A stretch of DNA of 64,000 nt from Arthrobacter citreus (GCA_013200995.1 CP053688.1:4216001-4280000), one strand, 5' to 3'; shown: positions 17,958-27,680, counted from the first letter of the stretch. A program made the numbers and translations. Notes: generated from the letters alone by a model not told the origin.

Positions 17958-18019
17958 GGTTCATGAGTTAAAAAAGAGATGAGTTACGAAAAAAATTAAC
18001 TCATAAGAGGTTCATGAGT
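17958..18019. repeat. Direct and inverted repeats between two terminators
   Basis: GGTTCATGAGT occurs at 17958-17968 and 18009-18019 (51-bp offset). Between them ATGAGTTAA (17963-17971) and TTAACTCAT (17996-18004) form a perfect 9-bp inverted repeat. No open frame with a ribosome site explains this. It may be a protein-binding region or a small structured RNA. Confidence 0.5.
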
Positions 18020-18072
18020 AAGTAAATAAACAAAAAGATGACATCAACCACATATTTTCAACACAATAAATA

Positions 18073-18096
18073 GCATGTCCTTCAATGAGGACATGC
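18073..18096 (-). terminator. Terminator of the XRE/TPR regulator
   Basis: Stem GCATGTCCT / AGGACATGC with a 6-nt loop, just after the minus-strand regulator gene. The T-tract is modest. Confidence 0.7.
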
Positions 18097-18100
18097 CATT

Positions 18101-19321
18101 TTATTGATTTATTAATGTATTAGCAATTCCAAGTGCTTTACGTGTTTGTTTGCATTTAAAATAATAGTTAAACAATTCTTTTTCCGACTGATTGATCAAA
18201 TATGCAAAGCCTAATTTTTTAAAATATGGTAATGAGTAATCCGATAAATATCGATGATAATCTTGTTCTTTTTCTAAAATTAATAGATCTAATAAAGTAA
18301 ATAAACAGATAAACAATTTATCGCTTTTCTCGGAAGCTAACTGGTAGCCTTCATTAATAAGTTGTAGTAATTCTCCTTTGGGTAAAAGTTCTCCATAATA
18401 GGAACTTCGTATATATCCTTCGAGTGATAGTATGTATGGGATCGATTTATGATCCTTCAATTTCATCGACTCAAAATAATATTTTTTTGCTAATTTGTAA
18501 TCGTTTCTTCGATAGTATTCAAATGCTAAATTATGAAATACTCTAGCTTTTCGTTCGTTCGATTTGCAAATTTCACAGCTTTGGATTAAGTTTTCAAACC
18601 TTTTAATGATTTCTGTAAAGTCTTCATTATCTTTAACTTGTATGAGCATAAGCATCTCGGAATCAATTACACGTAGATAGGAATTAATACTTTTGAAATA
18701 TTGACGAGCTTTATCAGCATAGAAGTAGGCCATTACAGACAACTCGTTTGAGTGATAGGCTGATGCTAAATGATAAAAATATTCTTCATTAGCATATTCC
18801 CCATTATTTATTTCTTTTAAAACTTGAATGGCATGTAAAGGTTCGTGGATTGTTAAGTGGTAAATTCCTAACACATGTCTAAAAAGATTTAGTTCGTAAG
18901 GCGTTAATTTATGCTTTATTTTTTTGATTTCACCAATGAGCTCTAATGCTTTATCAAGTAAATTTTGTATTAGAAAGTATCGAATGCGGAGTAATTTGTA
19001 TTGATTTATATAATTTGATATTTGAATTAGCTCTTCTTGTTCAAGCTCTATGTTGATTTTTTCTACTTCATCAAATAATTGCATAGCAATTGCTTGCTGC
19101 CAGTTATCGATCTGCTTTTTGATATTTTGTAATTTTAAAATCTCTTGTTCAATTTTTATTCCAAGTCGATCTGATAGTAGTGTAATGATTTCATGTGCAT
19201 ATTCAGTTTGAGATCTTTCAATTTTACTAATATGTGTACTAGAACAAATACCTTTTCCTAATTGCTCTTGTGTCATTTGAGATTTTTCTCGATAATATTT
19301 TATGATTTTCCCCTCATACAT
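18101..19321 (-). CDS. RRNPP-type regulator: XRE helix-turn-helix plus TPR repeats
   Basis: A 406-residue regulator. The first 65 residues are an XRE HTH (IIKYYREKSQMTQEQLGKGI, then STHISKIERSQTEYAHE). The rest is helical with TPR-like units throughout (for example ARVFHNLAFEYYRRNDYKLA near 255-275). This architecture is that of PlcR, NprR, Rap and other peptide-sensing proteins. It is divergent from a large secreted protease, as NprR is beside a protease gene, so control of that protease by a secreted peptide is plausible (inference). I found no convincing propeptide gene on either side. ATG 19321 has a ribosome site of the GGGGAGAA type. Confidence 0.88.
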   Translation of the reverse strand: MYEGKIIKYYREKSQMTQEQLGKGICSSTHISKIERSQTEYAHEIITLLSDRLGIKIEQEILKLQNIKKQIDNWQQAIAMQLFDEVEKINIELEQEELIQISNYINQYKLLRIRYFLIQNLLDKALELIGEIKKIKHKLTPYELNLFRHVLGIYHLTIHEPLHAIQVLKEINNGEYANEEYFYHLASAYHSNELSVMAYFYADKARQYFKSINSYLRVIDSEMLMLIQVKDNEDFTEIIKRFENLIQSCEICKSNERKARVFHNLAFEYYRRNDYKLAKKYYFESMKLKDHKSIPYILSLEGYIRSSYYGELLPKGELLQLINEGYQLASEKSDKLFICLFTLLDLLILEKEQDYHRYLSDYSLPYFKKLGFAYLINQSEKELFNYYFKCKQTRKALGIANTLINQ

Positions 19322-19422
19322 AATATATTTCTCCCCTTAGAAAACCTTTTATTAAAAGTTTGAGTAGTAGAAAACCAACAATTCCCCCAAGTTTATAATA
19401 AAAATTTCTATTGAATTTAGAT

Positions 19423-19499
19423 GACTTTCTTCCAAAATACAATCTATCAATCAATAAATTTAGTAAAATATGAGACTTTCATCCTAAAAAGACAATCTA
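19423..19499 (+). promoter_or_regulatory. Direct repeats upstream of the protease, candidate regulator sites
   Basis: GACTTTCTTCC-AAAA-ACAATCTA at 19423 and GACTTTCATCC-AAAA-ACAATCTA at 19474 are near-identical and start 51 bp apart, about five helical turns. They lie in the 430-bp divergent gap between the regulator and the protease. A later 9-bp inverted repeat TTAATAGGA (19642) / TCCTATTAA (19693) would fold the protease leader. Function is inferred from position. Confidence 0.5.
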
Positions 19500-19757
19500 G
19501 AAACGATTTTTTTGTCATGAAATAAGAATTTAAATGAAAACTTTGTCTGAAATAACCCCTATTTACCATGAAAAATTATTAAATTACAATCGAATTATTA
19601 GAGTTATTTAATTATTCTTAATCTAATTTTACATCATTTTTTTAATAGGAGGAATGAAATATATTTAGATACTTAATCATTTTTGATTTGTGTCCTATTA
19701 AGATTCGATTTTCACTTAGTTAATCTAACGAAGGCTTAAGAGAAGGAGAGCATGGAA

Positions 19758-22700
19758 ATGAAGATTAGAAAGAATAAAATGTTAAACGTGATGGTAACTA
19801 GTGTATTGACTACAAGCTTTTTTACATCTTATTTAATGCCACCAAAAAAGTCTTATGCAACTTCTAATTCTGTAGAAACACTCTTAAAGGGACTTACGGA
19901 TGAGCAGAGACAATCAATTAAACGATTAACTCCACAAGAAGGTTTTGTGGTAGATCCAAGTTTATTAACATCAAAGGACAAAAACGCAAACATTATTGTT
20001 GAGCTTAAAACTTCACCAATCGAGAAGGATCAAAATGGAAAAATAAAAGAAGTGTCAAAAATTAAAAGAGAAAAAATTAGAGGCGAACAAGAATTTTTTA
20101 AAAAGCGATTATCGGAAATATGGAATAAGAAAAACCAAAAAGCAGAAATAAATCAAGAAGCGAAGGAGGCAACTAGCCAGTTTCATATTAAGCAATCATT
20201 TGAAAATGTATTTAATGGAGTGGCTATGACAATTCCTACAGATCGAATCAATTCACTTCTTGAAACTGGTGTTGTCAAACGAATTTGGAAGGATAACAAA
20301 GTTAGTGTACCAATTAATGAGCTAACTACTCAAGATTCGAAAGAAAATAAAGTAGTCCCTCCAGCATTACCACTTTTAGGTGTCGATCGTTTACATAACG
20401 AGGATATAAAAGGTCAAGGAATTAAGGTTGGTGTTCTTGATACAGGTATAGATTATAATCACCCGGATTTGAAGGATGCTTATAAAGGTGGTTATGATTT
20501 TGTAGATAATGACTCAGATCCGATGGAGTCAACGCCTGCTGATCTTATCGCTTCTGGTGAGCCTGCCGAAGTCGATGGTCGACCATTTGTTACCGAACAT
20601 GGAACACATGTAGCAGGAACAATTGCTTCAAACCCACGTAATAATGTTGAATATGCAATGACCGGTGTTGCTCCGAACGTTGATTTATACGCATATCGAG
20701 TACTTGGTCACTATGGTTCAGGATATGATTCTTGGATTATAGCTGGTATTGAGAAAGCTGTAGAAGATGGTATGGATGTTATTAATCTATCTTTAGGAAA
20801 CAGCAATAATTATTCTTTGGATGCAACAGCTGTAGCAATTAATAATGCAGCGCTGCAAGGGGTAGTTCCTGTTGTAGCTGGAGGAAATGCGGGTCCGACA
20901 CCAGGATCCTTAGGGTCACCTGGTTCATCACCATTAGCAATTACTGTTGGGGCAAGTGATGTCCCTACAGATATACCGACAGTAAAAACGAGTATAGGTA
21001 AGGCTGTAGTTAGTAATGAGTTAATGGCTCATGGCTTAGGCAAAGATTATTTAAGTGTTATTGATAAAAAATTGAATGTTGTTGACGTAGGTATCGGTGC
21101 AGAAGAAGATTATGCAAATAAAGATGTTACCGGGAAAGTGGCGCTGATCTCACGCGGTACATTATCTTTTGACGAAAAAATTCGTCGTGCTCATGAAAAA
21201 GGGGCGGTGGCAGTGTTAATTTATAACAATATAGAAGATGAGATTCCATTTTTCCTAGGCGAAAACTTTGGGTATGTACCTACCTTTAAAATGAGTCAAG
21301 ATGAGGGGCAAAGGATTGTAGATGAACTTAAAAAGAATCCAGATGCTAAATTAAAAATGACAGATTTACAGTCAAATATGACTTCGGGCGATGTATTAGC
21401 AGACTTTAGTTCCCGTGGTCCTGTTAGTAATAATTTTGATATTAAACCAGATGTAGTTGCACCTGGAGTATCCACTTTTTCAACGGTTCCAGAATATATA
21501 AACAATCCCCAGGAGGGTACGGATTATTCAACTAGTTACGCTAGTATGGATGGAACTTCAATGGCTACACCGCATGTTGCGGGAGTAGCTGCATTACTTC
21601 TTCAATCCCATCCAGATTATACTGTTGCAGATGTAAAAGCTGCACTTATGAATACAGCAGATCCGTTAAAAGGAGGAACTTATAATGTAAACGAAGTTGG
21701 AGCTGGACGAGTAGATGCATATGAAGCCGTTCATAATACGACTTTAGTCGAAGTTCAGAATAAAACATATACATTAGATGAGGACGGATTAAAAAAACAG
21801 ATTGATGATGTTTCAGGTTCGTTACCATTTGGAAGTATTACGCAAACAAGTGAGGAACAAAATCGAACAACATCAATTAATATTAAAAACTTAAGTGATC
21901 AAAATGAAACATATCATACGAGAGTAGAATTTTTAACAATCGATAGTGTTTCGAAGGATGCTAGTAAAAACGGAGTAAAACTAGTATTACCTTCAACTGT
22001 AACAGTTAATGGAAACGAGAGCGTTAATGTAGATGCGAAAATATCTATACCAAATTCTGCTGAGGTTGGTATTTATGAAGGGTATATTTACGTAGAAAAT
22101 GAATCAAAGACACAGGAATATCAAATTCCATTCCATGTTCGTTATACAACAAGTGGCTTCGCAAAGGTTGAATTCTTTAAGAATGCAATTACGAGTGATC
22201 TAAGTAATTACCACCCAGATATATTACCTTTTACTCCAGTTACAATCAGATTAAACAGTGAAATGAAAAAAATAGATGTTGTTGTTAGTGATTTATCTGG
22301 AAAACCAATTGGTCTATACGGTACTTTCGATTTAGATGGAGCAAATGTTGATACAGACTATTTAGTGATGTACGGATTTTCAGGTGATGTAAAATTATTT
22401 ACAGGCAACCCAAATAAACCACTATCACTAGAATATGAATCATTAGATGAAGGTAAGTATATCGTTTCTTATATTGGTACAGATGCAGATGGGAAAACCT
22501 ATAAAGTAGACAATGATATGGTAATTGATAATACTCCTCCAAAAGTAATATTTGATAAAAAGACAGGCATAAATGAAATTACTAGTGATGATTTAACAAC
22601 TGAAACAAACCCAATAGATGGTAAAGACTACAAAGCTTATTGGGTCCACGGCAATGTGTATGATGATACGATTGACTATTTAAATAGCAGAGGACATAAT

Positions 22701-23912
22701 CTGACACAAGAAGCGAATATGGTTTATGCTTACCAGGATTCATCTTGGCCAACAGCACAATTTTTCCCTACAGTAAATGGAGATTTTAAATTTGGAGTAC
22801 TACCAGAAGAGTATGTTAATTACCCTACAAATATAGCAGTTTATACTTATGACTATGCAACTGCAGGTAACCCAATTTTCCCTGATTTTACAATTATTAA
22901 TAAAGGTGATCGATATTCAACGATTAATACAGCGGCGAAAGAAGTAACGCTTGGTTCAGAGTTTACGAGTACGTTTACTGTCCATAATGCAAAGGATTTA
23001 ACAAGTGCAAATGCAACAATCAATATTCCTAACTATTATAAAGTCACGAGTGTAAAGCAATCGAAGCAATTAGATGAGTTAATAAAGAAAAATAATTGGA
23101 GTGTTCGTATTGGTAAACCACAAGTAGCAGAAGACACTTGGTCAAATATGACGACAATTTCAATTGATATTAAGGACAAAAAGACAAAATTACCGGTGAA
23201 AATTAATGGCAATATTGATTTGTTAGATATTAATCTAAAAGTCGTGAGCGATCTTAACTATATGAGAGAAAGCGGATTTTATTATCAGGAATCAACTTAT
23301 CAGACCAATGAAGGGAATCAAGTTACATTACCAACATACGCTAATCACTTTAAATTCATAGCTCAACACTCAGTTTTAGAAGGCTATTTCCACGGTGAGG
23401 CAGTTAACTTTTATAACTATGACTTAGATTATTCAAAATTAGGTGTAAAAGCATATGTTGTGGGCAAAAATGGAAAACAATATAAAGCGGATATTTCAGA
23501 AAATGGATATATGACTATTTTTGATATTCCAGCTACTGCAGATGATTACACATTAGTAGTCAACATTCCAGGACACTATCAATATAGTAAAAAACTTAAA
23601 TTAAGTAAATTAATAGACGGAACAGTCCAAGGAATAGACTACATCGCTTACACTGACACCGCTGCTGCGGGAGATCTAAATGGAGATAATGTAATCGACA
23701 TTTACGATGCAAAAATAATTGCAAATAAAGCGAAGGCAACAGGCGATAACTTGAAGGAAGATTTAAATAAAGATGGAGTAGTTGATCTAGTAGACTTCAA
23801 TTATGTTGAAAAGAACTTTATGACAACAAATCCATATTTCCCTACTTCAATTAAACCAGTTGAAAAAACAAGTAAATTATCGTTAGAAGAATTGAAGAAG
23901 AGCTTTAATTAG
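19758..23912 (+). CDS. Large secreted subtilisin-like serine protease with dockerin-like tail
   Basis: About 1384 residues. A signal peptide (basic, then MLNVMVTSVLTTSFFTSYL) leads into an I9-type propeptide (about 75-180) and an S8 catalytic domain with Asp 230 (VGVLDTGID), His 283 (EHGTHVAGT) and Ser 603 (DGTSMATPHVAG), counted from an ATG two codons earlier at 19752. A PA domain is inserted at about 400-535. Long beta-rich modules follow, and near 1305-1355 there are two calcium-loop repeats (GDLNGDNVIDIYDA and DLNKDGVVDLVDF) like a type I dockerin. It resembles Vpr-type proteases but is much longer. ATG 19758 has better spacing to AAGGAGAG. It may degrade extracellular proteins in stationary phase (inference). 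Confidence 0.92.
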   Translation: MKIRKNKMLNVMVTSVLTTSFFTSYLMPPKKSYATSNSVETLLKGLTDEQRQSIKRLTPQEGFVVDPSLLTSKDKNANIIVELKTSPIEKDQNGKIKEVSKIKREKIRGEQEFFKKRLSEIWNKKNQKAEINQEAKEATSQFHIKQSFENVFNGVAMTIPTDRINSLLETGVVKRIWKDNKVSVPINELTTQDSKENKVVPPALPLLGVDRLHNEDIKGQGIKVGVLDTGIDYNHPDLKDAYKGGYDFVDNDSDPMESTPADLIASGEPAEVDGRPFVTEHGTHVAGTIASNPRNNVEYAMTGVAPNVDLYAYRVLGHYGSGYDSWIIAGIEKAVEDGMDVINLSLGNSNNYSLDATAVAINNAALQGVVPVVAGGNAGPTPGSLGSPGSSPLAITVGASDVPTDIPTVKTSIGKAVVSNELMAHGLGKDYLSVIDKKLNVVDVGIGAEEDYANKDVTGKVALISRGTLSFDEKIRRAHEKGAVAVLIYNNIEDEIPFFLGENFGYVPTFKMSQDEGQRIVDELKKNPDAKLKMTDLQSNMTSGDVLADFSSRGPVSNNFDIKPDVVAPGVSTFSTVPEYINNPQEGTDYSTSYASMDGTSMATPHVAGVAALLLQSHPDYTVADVKAALMNTADPLKGGTYNVNEVGAGRVDAYEAVHNTTLVEVQNKTYTLDEDGLKKQIDDVSGSLPFGSITQTSEEQNRTTSINIKNLSDQNETYHTRVEFLTIDSVSKDASKNGVKLVLPSTVTVNGNESVNVDAKISIPNSAEVGIYEGYIYVENESKTQEYQIPFHVRYTTSGFAKVEFFKNAITSDLSNYHPDILPFTPVTIRLNSEMKKIDVVVSDLSGKPIGLYGTFDLDGANVDTDYLVMYGFSGDVKLFTGNPNKPLSLEYESLDEGKYIVSYIGTDADGKTYKVDNDMVIDNTPPKVIFDKKTGINEITSDDLTTETNPIDGKDYKAYWVHGNVYDDTIDYLNSRGHNLTQEANMVYAYQDSSWPTAQFFPTVNGDFKFGVLPEEYVNYPTNIAVYTYDYATAGNPIFPDFTIINKGDRYSTINTAAKEVTLGSEFTSTFTVHNAKDLTSANATINIPNYYKVTSVKQSKQLDELIKKNNWSVRIGKPQVAEDTWSNMTTISIDIKDKKTKLPVKINGNIDLLDINLKVVSDLNYMRESGFYYQESTYQTNEGNQVTLPTYANHFKFIAQHSVLEGYFHGEAVNFYNYDLDYSKLGVKAYVVGKNGKQYKADISENGYMTIFDIPATADDYTLVVNIPGHYQYSKKLKLSKLIDGTVQGIDYIAYTDTAAAGDLNGDNVIDIYDAKIIANKAKATGDNLKEDLNKDGVVDLVDFNYVEKNFMTTNPYFPTSIKPVEKTSKLSLEELKKSFN

Positions 23913-23928
23913 TTAATAGATTAATTTG

Positions 23929-23957
23929 ACCACAAGGAGTGTACCTTGTGGTTTTAT
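23929..23957 (+). terminator. Terminator of the protease gene
   Basis: Stem ACCACAAGG / CCTTGTGGT followed by TTTATT. Confidence 0.85.
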
Positions 23958-24037
23958 TACGTTTAGAAAGTTCTACTAGCTATGTTAAGATAAACTTGTT
24001 AATTAAAAAATGTTAATGTAATAAGGAGTGAACGGTT

Positions 24038-24247
24038 ATTAATACGCTTTTGCGAGTATTAGGTATTGCCTTATTTATTATAAGCATACAAGGTTTGATA
24101 AGAGGCATTGTGCCTTGGTTTAGCAGTGGCAATTTTAATTTTATCTTACCTTTTGGATCAGAGCAGTATGCTTTATTTTCATATATCATTATTTTGATTA
24201 TTGGACTTGTTTTAATATCTAAAACCCAAAAATTTGATAATGAGTAA
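24038..24247 (+). CDS. Small two-helix membrane protein with a probable ATT start codon
   Basis: About 69 residues with two hydrophobic helices (LRVLGIALFIISIQGLI and YIIILIIGLVLI) and a charged tail. The ribosome site AAGGAG lies nine bases before ATT 24038, and the frame is closed by TGA just upstream, so the only well-spaced initiation codon is ATT (product M-NTLLRVLG). The next classical candidate, TTG 24050, is 21 bases from the site. Family not recognised. Confidence 0.65.
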   Translation: MNTLLRVLGIALFIISIQGLIRGIVPWFSSGNFNFILPFGSEQYALFSYIIILIIGLVLISKTQKFDNE

Positions 24248-24296
24248 GCTGTTGGAAAGCGAACATAATATGTCCTGTGTTGATTAAGTTGTTAAC

Positions 24297-24400
24297 TTTA
24301 TTCATAAAGCAGTTTTTTTGTGCGTAAATGTGTTAGTTTTGTTCATAAATGTGTGAGTTTTGTGCATAAACCACTAAATTTCGTTTATAAGGGGCATTCT
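24297..24400 (+). repeat. 21-bp phased repeat array 1 (5 units)
   Basis: Units TTTATTCATAAA, TTTGTGCGTAAA, TTTGTTCATAAA, TTTGTGCATAAA and TTCGTTTATAAG begin 20, 21, 21 and 21 bp apart, with variable 9-bp spacers. This is the reverse complement of the TTTATGCACAAA core of the array at 60843. It lies between the small membrane gene and the oatA terminator. Confidence 0.8.
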
Positions 24401-24441
24401 GCACCAAAGAGTGACTGTAATCCGATAAAAAAACAAAAAAT

Positions 24442-24475
24442 AAACCACAAGGAACATGATGCCCTTGTGGTTTTA
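24442..24475. terminator. Terminator of the sigV-rsiV-oatA operon
   Basis: Stem AAACCACAAGG / CCTTGTGGTTT just after the oatA stop; T/A runs on both sides allow use in either direction. Confidence 0.82.
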
Positions 24476-24481
24476 CTCATT

Positions 24482-26521
24482 TTACTTCCACGATTCAATT
24501 GCATTTGTTACTAATGAGGCAAATACTTTTGCACCATTTGGTTTTAAATGAACGCCGTCTGGTGAAAAGTATGAGCTATGATTTGCGCTAGCACTATGCC
24601 AGTCTAGAACTCTAGTATTAGGATATCTATTTGAAACTTCTCTTAAAGTTTTATTAACGAAAGATTCCCAAGGTCTAGGTACTCGCGTGTTTACAAATAA
24701 AATTTTTCGATCTTTTCCAATTAAATCAATTAGAGAAGACATTTGTTTTCCAGTGAATGGACCATTTGTACCTAGTTCTATGACAACAATATTACCAAGC
24801 GAATTTGTGTTTTTAGCTTGTTGAATAATGCTAGTTGCTTCAGTAAATTGTCTACCAATTTTAGCGTTTACTGATAAAGAAGGATAGGTCTTTTTGAGCT
24901 GAGGAATCGAATTAATCACAATCGAGTCTCCAATAATAAAGATGTTTTTTTGATTATCCGTAACATCAGGTTTATTAGTGTTAGTTGGAGTTTGGCTAGT
25001 ATTTACATTCGAATTCTGATCTTCATTCTTATTCTCATTTTTATCGGCATTCTTTTGTACATTCTGATCTGGTTCATTTTGATTGGTTGTATTATTTGCA
25101 ACGGGCTTTTCATCAGTTTTTGATGGATTTTCGTCGGTTTTTGATAGGTTATTGCTTTCGTTATGCTGAACTGGCTTAGTTGCTACTTTATCATGATCAA
25201 CTACGTTAGTTGAAGGAGGATTTTTAACATCGTTTTGTACCGTTTCAGCTGATTGCTTTGATACGGATTGAACTGACTCTACCTCTGAGCTTGCTTTTAC
25301 TCCTTGAGCGTCTGGAAGTACTGATAGCCCAAAGCTAGCAATTCCAGCTAATAAAACAAACGTGCTAATCATGACGATATGTTTGTAGAAAAATTCTTTT
25401 ATATTAATATTTCCTGAGAGGAAGTTCTTTAAAAGTAATCTTAGTTTGCCTTTTCGAATCGGATCTTCAATGTAGCGATATGAAAGTGCTGCAAGAACAA
25501 ATATTAAAGTAATTTGAATAAGTGCTCTAAAGATTGAAACATCACCTGCATTTACTTTAGGGGTAAATAATATAATTACGGGGTATTGCCATAAATATAT
25601 ACCGTATGAACGTAATCCAATCCATTTCAAGGGTCTCATTGATAAGAATCTACCAATCTTACTTGTAGGGTGTGCAAGCGCCGCAATTAGCATAGCAGCA
25701 GAAATTGATAATAGGAACATTCCCCCACGATATAGGAAACTATCATATTGATTTGTTTTCCCTACCATAAGTAGAAAAATAAATAAACCTGTAATTCCAA
25801 CTACATCAATTAAAATTTTTCCAGACTTTGTAACGTGATTTGTAAGCTTTCGACTCGGCCATACTAGTGCTAAAGCTGCACCTATTAGTAATGAAAAGGC
25901 TCTCGTATCAGTACCGTAATATACTCGACTCGGATCACTCCCTGGATGGAATAATATAGCCATTAATATTGCTGAAACAAGGGCGCCGATTAATGTAAAT
26001 AAGAACAGTCGATCCTTATTTTTAATATATTTTAAACCTAATAGAGTAAGGATTGGCCAAATGATATAAAATTGTTCTTCAACTGCTAACGACCAAAAAT
26101 GATTTAATAATGATGGGTTTGCATATGAATCAAAATACGAAAGATGATGAAAAATATACCACCAATTACTGTAGTAAAAGATTGCAGCTACCGAATCTTG
26201 TTTTAAATTTCCGATCATAGATGATTTAAACAATGAAACGAATGCTATGACAATAAGTAATAACGTAAACATCCCAGGTAAAAGTCTTTTGGCGCGACGG
26301 AACCAAAAACCTTTTAAGTCGATTCTATTATTAATACTCCATTCTGCAATTAATAGATCAGTAATTAAATAACCTGAAAGTACGAAGAAGACCGATACTC
26401 CTAAGAACCCTCCAGATGCCCAGAAGAAATTTAAGTGATATGCAATTACTGACAAAACCGCTAAAGCTCTAAGCCCATCTAATCCGCCCATGTAACGATA
26501 TTGTTTGTTTGTATTAGACAT
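24482..26521 (-). CDS. oatA: Peptidoglycan O-acetyltransferase, OatA type
   Basis: A 679-residue membrane enzyme that acetylates N-acetylmuramic acid and so confers lysozyme resistance. Residues 1-380 form an acyltransferase-3 domain of about ten helices (GGLDGLRALAVLSVIAYHLN at the start, FFVLSGYLITDLL). A low-complexity Asn/Lys/Ser linker (about 400-520) crosses the membrane boundary. The extracellular SGNH hydrolase has FIIGDSIV, ELGTNG and the DGVHL triad block. It follows sigV and rsiV exactly as in B. subtilis. ATG 26521 is chosen because GLDG-containing N-termini start here and AAGAGG precedes it; ATGs exist 16 codons upstream. Confidence 0.93.
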   Translation of the reverse strand: MSNTNKQYRYMGGLDGLRALAVLSVIAYHLNFFWASGGFLGVSVFFVLSGYLITDLLIAEWSINNRIDLKGFWFRRAKRLLPGMFTLLLIVIAFVSLFKSSMIGNLKQDSVAAIFYYSNWWYIFHHLSYFDSYANPSLLNHFWSLAVEEQFYIIWPILTLLGLKYIKNKDRLFLFTLIGALVSAILMAILFHPGSDPSRVYYGTDTRAFSLLIGAALALVWPSRKLTNHVTKSGKILIDVVGITGLFIFLLMVGKTNQYDSFLYRGGMFLLSISAAMLIAALAHPTSKIGRFLSMRPLKWIGLRSYGIYLWQYPVIILFTPKVNAGDVSIFRALIQITLIFVLAALSYRYIEDPIRKGKLRLLLKNFLSGNINIKEFFYKHIVMISTFVLLAGIASFGLSVLPDAQGVKASSEVESVQSVSKQSAETVQNDVKNPPSTNVVDHDKVATKPVQHNESNNLSKTDENPSKTDEKPVANNTTNQNEPDQNVQKNADKNENKNEDQNSNVNTSQTPTNTNKPDVTDNQKNIFIIGDSIVINSIPQLKKTYPSLSVNAKIGRQFTEATSIIQQAKNTNSLGNIVVIELGTNGPFTGKQMSSLIDLIGKDRKILFVNTRVPRPWESFVNKTLREVSNRYPNTRVLDWHSASANHSSYFSPDGVHLKPNGAKVFASLVTNAIESWK

Positions 26522-26807
26522 AAGCGTTGCCTCTTCGTTTAAACACCTCATAAACGATTTCTCTCTCAAAAGAATGTTGAACGCTTGGAAAATCTAATTT
26601 TCTAACTTTCCGAACCCAAAAGTTCATTATAAACGACCCCTTCCCCTAATATAACTACTTATATTAGCCCTATCTTTATATATTTGGCTTATTATTTTAT
26701 CTATTTTATTTCGCTTAAAAGAGAGCCAATTCTCAAAATGAGAGAGGCCCTTTTAAATTCATTTGTTTATATTGTTGTTTTATTAAGGATAATTTAAGGA
26801 AACCCTG

Positions 26808-27680
26808 CTATCTTATATAATGATTACCGACTAAATCTTTGGAAAGAATGTTAGTTGGAATAATGAATTCTACTATACCCATATAGCCAGGAGCTACTTC
26901 ATATTTATCAAATGAGATAACTAATTTATGATCATTATTTATATAGAAATTTTGATTCTCTTTAATACTTGTAAAAGCATCAATTGAATAATCAAGATTT
27001 GCCTCAGGTATCCAGTATACCTTACTTTCGTCCTTTTTCATCTGCTCTTTCATCTGTTCTTTAATATTTTCACTAATTATTTTTACATATGATTGATCTT
27101 TAAAAAGGATTGGTAATGACAATAAGATTTCTTTTTTCTTATCAATCGTGTCAAACTTCATAGTTGTTGACGAAGAAGCAGCAGTATTGACAACATATCG
27201 TTCAATAGACAATATATCCTCATTGTCTGTTTTGACTTCATAACCACTGTCAATTCCTAAGTGCGCACCAGAATCCTTTTTGACTGATTCTGTTTCTTTC
27301 TTGAATTGTTCATAAAGCTTACGGTTTTCATCTAAGTATTTTTTGTTCAAGCTTTGCCCTAAATCTTTATTTTTTAAATTAGTAACAGCAGGAACCTTTA
27401 AATTCGCTTTATAGGTTGGTTCATTTACAGTAAATTCAGTAAAAGTTAGTACATTAATAACATTTCCAAGTATTGGAACATTTGATAAAGTCTTTGCGAA
27501 TGATGAACTAGTGTTAATTGATAAAACAAATAGTGCTGCGGCAACAAATCCAGTAATCGATTTTAGAGGATATCTTTTTTGCATGGAGCGTTTAATTGCT
27601 TTTTTAACGATTATGTCCAAGTTATCAGGAATGGGGACATTCTTGTAGTCCGATCTTAATTTTTCTAATTTCTTATCCAA
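26808..27680 (-). CDS. rsiV: Anti-sigma factor RsiV, lysozyme sensor
   Basis: A 290-residue single-pass membrane protein. A cytoplasmic N-terminus of about 40 residues binds the sigma factor, a helix SITGFVAAALFVLSI (about 41-55) spans the membrane, and the extracellular part is a DUF4163/DUF3298-type domain (for example WIPEANLDYSIDAF and VAPGYMGIVEF near the end). In B. subtilis this domain binds lysozyme, which triggers cleavage of RsiV and frees SigV. It lies 25 bp after sigV and before oatA, so the same role is expected. Confidence 0.92.
   Translation of the reverse strand: MDKKLEKLRSDYKNVPIPDNLDIIVKKAIKRSMQKRYPLKSITGFVAAALFVLSINTSSSFAKTLSNVPILGNVINVLTFTEFTVNEPTYKANLKVPAVTNLKNKDLGQSLNKKYLDENRKLYEQFKKETESVKKDSGAHLGIDSGYEVKTDNEDILSIERYVVNTAASSSTTMKFDTIDKKKEILLSLPILFKDQSYVKIISENIKEQMKEQMKKDESKVYWIPEANLDYSIDAFTSIKENQNFYINNDHKLVISFDKYEVAPGYMGIVEFIIPTNILSKDLVGNHYIR

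Noticed and set aside
17900..18100. papR-like signalling peptide after the RRNPP regulator
   Set aside because: Only a 13-codon frame (MWLMSSFCLFTYS) without a ribosome site was found.
19420..19530. Thirty-six-codon plus-strand frame upstream of the protease
   Set aside because: No ribosome site, and it runs through the direct repeats; composition is not peptide-signal-like.
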